Positions 60,123 through 64,000 of a DNA stretch of 64,000 nucleotides are shown here, in pieces. Each line of letters opens with the position of its first letter. The stretch's first letter is position 1. Below the pieces are notes generated by a model. That model was not told the DNA's origin, did no database searches, and worked only from the letters and a program-made list of their open reading frames with translations. This DNA comes from Azospirillum canadense (lineage in GTDB: Bacteria > Pseudomonadota > Alphaproteobacteria > Azospirillales > Azospirillaceae). The DNA lies in the NCBI RefSeq assembly GCF_025961225.1, contig NZ_JAOQNG010000007.1:818501-882500 (forward strand). Reading direction: 5' to 3'. A program made the position numbers and the translations under genes.

Positions 60123-61133
60123 TCATGGCGCCTGGACGATGCTCGGCATCGGCGTGGACGCGGGTCGCAGGGTAACGGCTACATCCTCATTCTCCAAATC
60201 CTTGTTGCGGTTGGTGCCGGTGGGCATGGGGGCGAAGGCGAGCATTTCCCCACCTTCCGAGCCTGCTCGGGAGGTGGGGGAAGCGGAGCCGTTCGGCGCA
60301 GCCGATCGTCCCGATGTCCACGGGCACTGCGCCTCGTAGACCTGCTGCGGCGTCCGATAGCCGTGCGTCTGATGCAGGCGCTCCTCGTTGTAGAAGTGCA
60401 GCCACGCCCCGATCCCCGCCTTCGCCTGCGGCACCGAGTGGTAGGCGTGCAAGTAGACCTCTTCGTATTTCAAGCTCCTCCACAGGCGCTCCACGAAGAT
60501 ATTGTCCATACACCGGCCCTTCCCATCCATGCTGATTTTGATGCCATGCGCCTTCAGCACATCCGTGAAATCGGTGCTGGTGAATTGACTGCCTTGGTCG
60601 GTGTTGAAGATCTCCGGCCTGCCGAACCGCCGGAGCGCCTCCTCCAGCGCCTCGACGCAGAAGTCGGCGTGCAGCGTGTTTGAGAGGCGCCACGCCAGCA
60701 CGGCGCGCGAGTGCCAGTCCATGATGGCGACCAGGTAGACGAAGCCCTTGGCCATCGGGATGTACGTCACGTCGCTACACCAGACCTGGTTGGCGCGCTC
60801 GATGCTCAGGCCGCTGAGCAGGTACGGGTACTTGGGGTGCTCGGGCGCGGGCTTGCTGGTGTTGGGGCGCTGATAGATCGCCACCAGCCCCATGCGGCGC
60901 ATCAGGCGCTGGACGCGCTTGCGGTTCACACCGTGCCCCTGAGTGGCCAGCCACGCCGCCATGCGGCGCGACCCGTAGTAGGGCCGCGCCAGGTACTGGC
61001 GGTCGATCAGATCCATCAGATGCAGGTCCTCGGCGCTGACCGGACGCGGGCGGCGGTAGACCGTCGCCCGGCTGACGCCCAGCAGGGCACACTGGCGGCT
61101 GATGGACAGCGAGGAATGCGCGCGGTCAATCAT
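60123..61133 (-). CDS. IS3-family transposase OrfB
   Basis: The frame encodes the DDE integrase part: HTH-like start (CALLGVSRATVYRR), first catalytic Asp in VWCSDVTYIP, second in IFNTDQGSQF and Glu in MDNIFVERLWRSLKYEE. It would be made mainly as a fusion with OrfA by -1 frameshifting. The last 65 or so residues after TPQQVYEAQ are a tail not typical of the family. The listed start at 61133 is the first ATG after the frameshift site. Confidence 0.9.
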   Translation of the reverse strand: MIDRAHSSLSISRQCALLGVSRATVYRRPRPVSAEDLHLMDLIDRQYLARPYYGSRRMAAWLATQGHGVNRKRVQRLMRRMGLVAIYQRPNTSKPAPEHPKYPYLLSGLSIERANQVWCSDVTYIPMAKGFVYLVAIMDWHSRAVLAWRLSNTLHADFCVEALEEALRRFGRPEIFNTDQGSQFTSTDFTDVLKAHGIKISMDGKGRCMDNIFVERLWRSLKYEEVYLHAYHSVPQAKAGIGAWLHFYNEERLHQTHGYRTPQQVYEAQCPWTSGRSAAPNGSASPTSRAGSEGGEMLAFAPMPTGTNRNKDLENEDVAVTLRPASTPMPSIVQAP

Positions 61134-61153
61134 CGCGCGCCGCTGGGCCCGGC

Positions 61154-61438
61154 CTACCTGCCGAGCCTCTTGGACAAAAAATCCTTCTCCACGGTGAGCT
61201 GGCCGATCTGGCGGTAGAGTTCGGCGACCTGCGCCTCGCTGGCCTTGTCCTCGCGCTCGCCGCCGCCCTCGAACAGCGTGGCCGCGCCGTCGAGCAACGC
61301 CTTCTTCCAGGCGTGGATCTGGCTGGGATGAACGCCGAACTCGCTGGCCAGTTCACCCACGGTGCGGTCGCCCTTGATGGCGGCCAACGCCACCTTCGCC
61401 TTGAACGCGGCGCTGTGCTTCTTGCGGGTCTGCTTCAC
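61154..61438 (-). CDS. IS3-family transposase OrfA
   Basis: The 94-residue protein has a helix-turn-helix (ASEFGVHPSQIHAWKKALL) and a leucine-zipper-like C-terminal helix, the usual OrfA pattern. Near its end the minus strand reads A-TTT-TTT-G (61175-61181). A -1 slip there leads into the OrfB frame and gives the OrfAB transposase. OrfA alone usually represses. Confidence 0.9.
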   Translation of the reverse strand: MKQTRKKHSAAFKAKVALAAIKGDRTVGELASEFGVHPSQIHAWKKALLDGAATLFEGGGEREDKASEAQVAELYRQIGQLTVEKDFLSKRLGR

Positions 61439-61532
61439 GTACTGCTCCTGTGGTCGCGCTACTTATAGGAGCAGGACCCTCGCATCGCCACCTGTCTCAA
61501 ATTCGGGGGCCATCTCAGGAGTGAGGGGCCGC

Positions 61533-61847
61533 ATGATCACACCACTGCGCGAGGCCGTCACCTCCTGGCTGGAGACCATCGACGTACTCAGCGACCACAA
61601 TAATGCCGGACCTTATGCTTGTATGCGGGACGGGCTGGCCGATCTGGTGGCGTTTGCCGAGGCTGCCGAACCAAGCCCTCTTCGTGACGCGGTGCTGTCC
61701 TTGGCCGAGGGGTATGATGACCTCGCGGTATTAACCGCGGTTGGCCTGAGGCTGTCGCCGCAGATACGTACCGCAGCGGTTGAGCGTGTGTTGCGTCGGT
61801 TCGACGCGGTGGCGCGACTTGTCGAGGAACAGCGCCCGCCCCCATGA
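61533..61847 (+). CDS. Hypothetical protein beside the IS3 element
   Basis: The 104-residue frame begins at 61533, fifteen bases after the IS3 right end, with AGGAGTGAGGGG upstream as a strong ribosome binding site. The protein is helical and leucine/alanine-rich with acidic and basic residues well distributed (AVTSWLETIDVL, LRDAVLSLAEGYDDL); no membrane segment or motif stands out. I know no family. The IS insertion has certainly removed its original promoter region, so it may be silent or read from the IS. Confidence 0.6.
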   Translation: MITPLREAVTSWLETIDVLSDHNNAGPYACMRDGLADLVAFAEAAEPSPLRDAVLSLAEGYDDLAVLTAVGLRLSPQIRTAAVERVLRRFDAVARLVEEQRPPP

Positions 61848-62027
61848 TTGCTGACCCGGCTGTGGCTTGGTATTATTCCCCCGGCAGCCTCCGGCGAGGA
61901 CAGGTCATTCCTGAGCAGCGGTTGGCGTCCCGCGCGACAACGCCATCCATGCTGTTCGCATGCGTTGCAATTCGCCCGGCCGGTGACCAATCTCAGACGT
62001 GGCCCATTAGAGAATCGAGCATCCTGT

Positions 62028-62585
62028 ATGAGTGCAGACCAGACGAACGTCACCGCGACCGTCAAGTGGTACAAGGCAGATAAGGGTTTTGGCTTTATCC
62101 GTTTGAATGACGGAAGCGGCGAGGTATTCCTTCATTCTCGGTTTGTCACGCCACTCGGCGACGTGACCCTGACCGAGGGCACCGTCCTGGTCTGCGATGT
62201 CTCGAACACGCCCAAGGGCTTGCAGGTGTCGGCCATTCACTCGGTCGAGCCAGCAGCGCCGGCGGCTCCCAAGCCGCGGAAATCCCGTTCTCCGAAATCC
62301 GCGGCCGCGGAACCAAAGCAGGGTGTCCTCGCATTCGGCGGAAACGACAAGCCGCAGCTCATCGAGACTGGGGAGGCTGTCTACGGCACGGTGCGCTGGT
62401 ACAACCTCAGCAGCCAATCAGGTCTCCTCGACCCCTGGAACGACGAGGACGGCGTCGGCGTGTATTTCGATCGCACCGTGCTGCGCCAGTCGGGACTGGA
62501 GCTGCTGGCCGATGGCGAGGACGTGCGGTTCGTCGCGGCGGCGGGCGATGACGGCCCGTACGCGGTGCGGGTGGAACTGGCCTGA
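62028..62585 (+). CDS. Cold-shock protein with two CSD domains, second degenerate
   Basis: The 185-residue protein begins with a classical cold-shock domain (about 4-70): TVKWYKADKGFGFI carries RNP1 and EVFLHS carries RNP2. A proline/lysine linker (about 76-105) leads to a second CSD-like domain (about 115-185) that starts GTVRWYNLSSQSGLL but has lost the aromatic RNP1 pattern and reads VYFDRTVL at RNP2. Such double-domain proteins occur in Alphaproteobacteria and bind single-stranded RNA or DNA. The ATG at 62028 fits the family N-terminus. The 180 bases upstream could be a long regulated leader. Confidence 0.85.
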   Translation: MSADQTNVTATVKWYKADKGFGFIRLNDGSGEVFLHSRFVTPLGDVTLTEGTVLVCDVSNTPKGLQVSAIHSVEPAAPAAPKPRKSRSPKSAAAEPKQGVLAFGGNDKPQLIETGEAVYGTVRWYNLSSQSGLLDPWNDEDGVGVYFDRTVLRQSGLELLADGEDVRFVAAAGDDGPYAVRVELA

Positions 62586-62620
62586 TCAGCAAAATTCCGG
62601 GGCACGCAGCACCACTTTTA

Positions 62621-63636
62621 GAGCTTGTTTGCAGCAGGGCCGTTCCAGCCGGTGCTGAGCGGGATGCTACTTTAAGCTGAACAGGGGTGTTGCGCCGGGG
62701 GGCCGGTCTGGTAGGGCTGTGGGCGTCGTCAACAGCCATCAGGGCAGCATTCTATGGGCACGGCCGTTCGTCCCGCAAGCACCGTCCCAGCGTCGTGGGA
62801 TGCGTTCTCCGACGTCGATGCCTTCGTCGATGAGGTGCTGGTCGAACTGACGGCGATGGCGGCGGACGGCACGCGGGCGACGCGGTCTGGACCGAAGCTG
62901 GCGCTGACCGGGCCGACCTTGCGCAAGGCGATCATGGCCATCTGGTGTGTCTGCTACTGCGGCATGCAATGGCGTGCCATTGGCCAGCTCTCGGGCATTC
63001 CGTTCGGCACGTTGTACACGCTGTTCGCCCGCTGGACCCGGCTGGGACTGTGGCGCCGCCTGCTCGACCGGCTGCGCCGCACGTGGCGTCTGGCCTGCGG
63101 CGATGCGGCGGAGCCGAGCACGGTGGTGATCGACAGCCGCACCTGCCCTTCGGCCCCGAGCTGCTTCGCGCGGGGCGTGGACGGCGGCAAGAAGATCCGC
63201 GGCGTGAAGGTCAGCATCGCGGTCGAGAAGTATGGCATCCCACTGGCGATCGACGCCACGCCAGCCAACGTGCACGACACCAAAGGCATCGTGCCGGTGC
63301 TGCGCCAGCTCGCTGGACGCGGGTTCCAAGGACCAGCCATCGGCGATCGCGGCTATCGCGGCGAGCGCCTGGCCAAAGCCGCCGCGGCCTTCGGCATCAC
63401 GGTCCGGCCGATCGCCCGCGGCCGCGACGGGGTGTTCCTCCCCACCGAAATCGCTTGGGTCGTGGAGCGCTCGTTCAGCTGGATCAGCCGCTACCGCCGA
63501 TTGAACACGCTCGTCGAGCGGACGAAGGAGCACCTCCTCGCCTTCGTCCAGATCGCCTTCGTCTCCATCCTCTCCAGGCGCTTGCAGCGGCTCGCGCCCC
63601 AGAAAGTCAGCGCATGATCTCTACGAACAGATACTC
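62621..63636 (+). mobile_element. Complete IS5-family insertion sequence, about 1016 bp
   Basis: One transposase gene is enclosed by imperfect ends: GAGCTTGTTTGCAG at 62621 and, on the opposite strand, GAGTATCTGTTCGTAG ending at 63636. The last 171 bases are identical to the fragment at 49111-49281 in inverse orientation. No clear target duplication is visible. Confidence 0.85.
62754..63617 (+). CDS. IS5-family transposase
   Basis: The 287-residue DDE transposase has an N-terminal DNA-binding half (WRAIGQLSGIPFGTLY) and catalytic residues Asp127 in VVIDSRTC, Asp198 in GDRGYRG and Glu238 in VVERSFSWISRYRRL. The frame is intact over normal family length, so the element may be active. It could have created the inverted fragment at the other end of the island. 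Confidence 0.92.
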   Translation: MGTAVRPASTVPASWDAFSDVDAFVDEVLVELTAMAADGTRATRSGPKLALTGPTLRKAIMAIWCVCYCGMQWRAIGQLSGIPFGTLYTLFARWTRLGLWRRLLDRLRRTWRLACGDAAEPSTVVIDSRTCPSAPSCFARGVDGGKKIRGVKVSIAVEKYGIPLAIDATPANVHDTKGIVPVLRQLAGRGFQGPAIGDRGYRGERLAKAAAAFGITVRPIARGRDGVFLPTEIAWVVERSFSWISRYRRLNTLVERTKEHLLAFVQIAFVSILSRRLQRLAPQKVSA

Positions 63637-63777
63637 AGGGGCGGATTCGATCCTGAAGTGCAACTGTCAGTACAAGGGCTTACCGGGCGAAGGGGTACGT
63701 GGGGCAAAAGACGCTATGGGGCAAGCGGCGGGTTTTATAGAGCACCGTCGTTGCGCTGAAACGGAAGGAAACGCCCC
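63637..63777 (+). ncRNA. Left non-coding end of an IS110-family element (possible bridge RNA)
   Basis: These 141 bases between the IS5 right end and an IS110-type transposase gene have no protein frame with family similarity. IS110-group elements encode their bridge RNA in such a left non-coding end. I see short runs of GGGGC and ACGGAAGGAAACG before the ATG, but cannot fold or match the loops by eye, so the RNA call is inference from family. Confidence 0.35.
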
Positions 63778-64000
63778 ATGGCCAAGCCGTATGACCTGTC
63801 TAAGCCGCTTGTTGCTCTTGAGCATGACCGCACGCTGGTGTGCGTGATCGAGATGAGCGGCCGCGCCTGGCTGGCCGCGGCGACGGTGCCCGGCGTGGAG
63901 CGCCGGCCACTCCAGAAGCTCCCGGTCAGCCCGCCGCGCCTGCTGGAGCAGTTGGAGCGTTGGCGTCGCGAGGCCGAACGGGCCGGCCAGATGATCACAC
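63778..64000 (+). CDS. IS110-family transposase (start only, cut by window end)
   Basis: The frame starts MAKPYDLSKPLVALEHDRT and continues VCVIEMSGRAWLAA and VPGVERRPLQKL, the usual N-terminus of a large IS110-family branch common in Alphaproteobacteria. The first catalytic acid is probably the glutamate in VIEMS. GGAAGGAA precedes the ATG. Only 74 codons are inside the window. Confidence 0.8.
   Translation, partial: MAKPYDLSKPLVALEHDRTLVCVIEMSGRAWLAAATVPGVERRPLQKLPVSPPRLLEQLERWRREAERAGQMIT

Larger units (their letters stand above)
60063..61517 (-). mobile_element. IS3-family insertion sequence, 1455 bp
   Basis: The element is bounded by imperfect inverted repeats: TGAGGTGGACCC at 60063 and, on the other strand, TGAGATGGCCCC ending at 61517, each followed by a GAGACAG block. 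It contains overlapping orfA and orfB on the minus strand with a T6G slippery site. No clear target duplication is visible. It looks complete and may still be active. Confidence 0.85.

Noticed and set aside
60063..61517. Target-site duplication of the IS3 element
   Set aside because: The bases next to both ends do not match; either it was lost by deletion or the ends are off by a few bases.

Overview
The window is about two thirds G+C, has alphaproteobacterial gene content and holds a plasmid-type replication origin with its own partition genes. I read it as part of a large secondary replicon (plasmid or chromid) of an Azospirillum-like rhizosphere bacterium. The genus is inferred from gene style and the dense GANTC (CcrM-type) sites at the origin; no rRNA or tRNA is present to fix it.

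Region by region. (1) 1-10412: a TetR gene faces a beta-oxidation operon: a 2,4-dienoyl-CoA-reductase-like flavoenzyme, two crotonases, a 3-hydroxyacyl-CoA dehydrogenase, a thiolase and three acyl-CoA dehydrogenases. (2) 10536-11384: an inositol-monophosphatase-family enzyme. (3) 11421-22771: a GntR regulator faces an operon with a polar amino acid ABC importer, an M20 amidohydrolase, an enolase-superfamily enzyme, a metal-ligand-poor M24 hydrolase, a CTP-synthase-like glutaminase domain protein, a DHDPS-type lyase, an aminotransferase and an unusual SDR. It looks like uptake and stepwise breakdown of an unidentified N-acyl or peptide-like amino acid compound. (4) 23056-34039: a leftward eight-gene operon (thiolase or aldolase, DUF35, MaoC, SDR, ABC importer, crotonase) faces a class III CoA-transferase, a LysR regulator and a thioesterase, probably uptake, CoA activation and side-chain cleavage of a carboxylate. 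(5) 34333-43936: a type I secretion pair, a metal block (MerR, MntR, MntH with a clear operator), biosynthetic threonine dehydratase, and mannonate dehydratase with its GntR regulator.

(6) 43952-48073: the replicon core. At least ten 19-bp iterons in two orientations and a GANTC-rich spacer precede a Rep initiator, followed by ParA (with an N-terminal HTH) and ParB. An IclR gene closes this block.

(7) 49111-64000: an accessory island. A 171-bp IS5-family fragment at 49111 and a complete copy of the same element at 62621-63636, in opposite orientation, bracket a large serine recombinase, a complete four-gene Wadjet/JetABCD-like SMC system, a broken SNF2 helicase, nested IS6, IS5 and IS3 pieces, a small unknown gene and a two-domain cold-shock protein. 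The window ends inside an IS110-family transposase. The Jet-like operon, with an unusual Walker B motif, is the most interesting system here.
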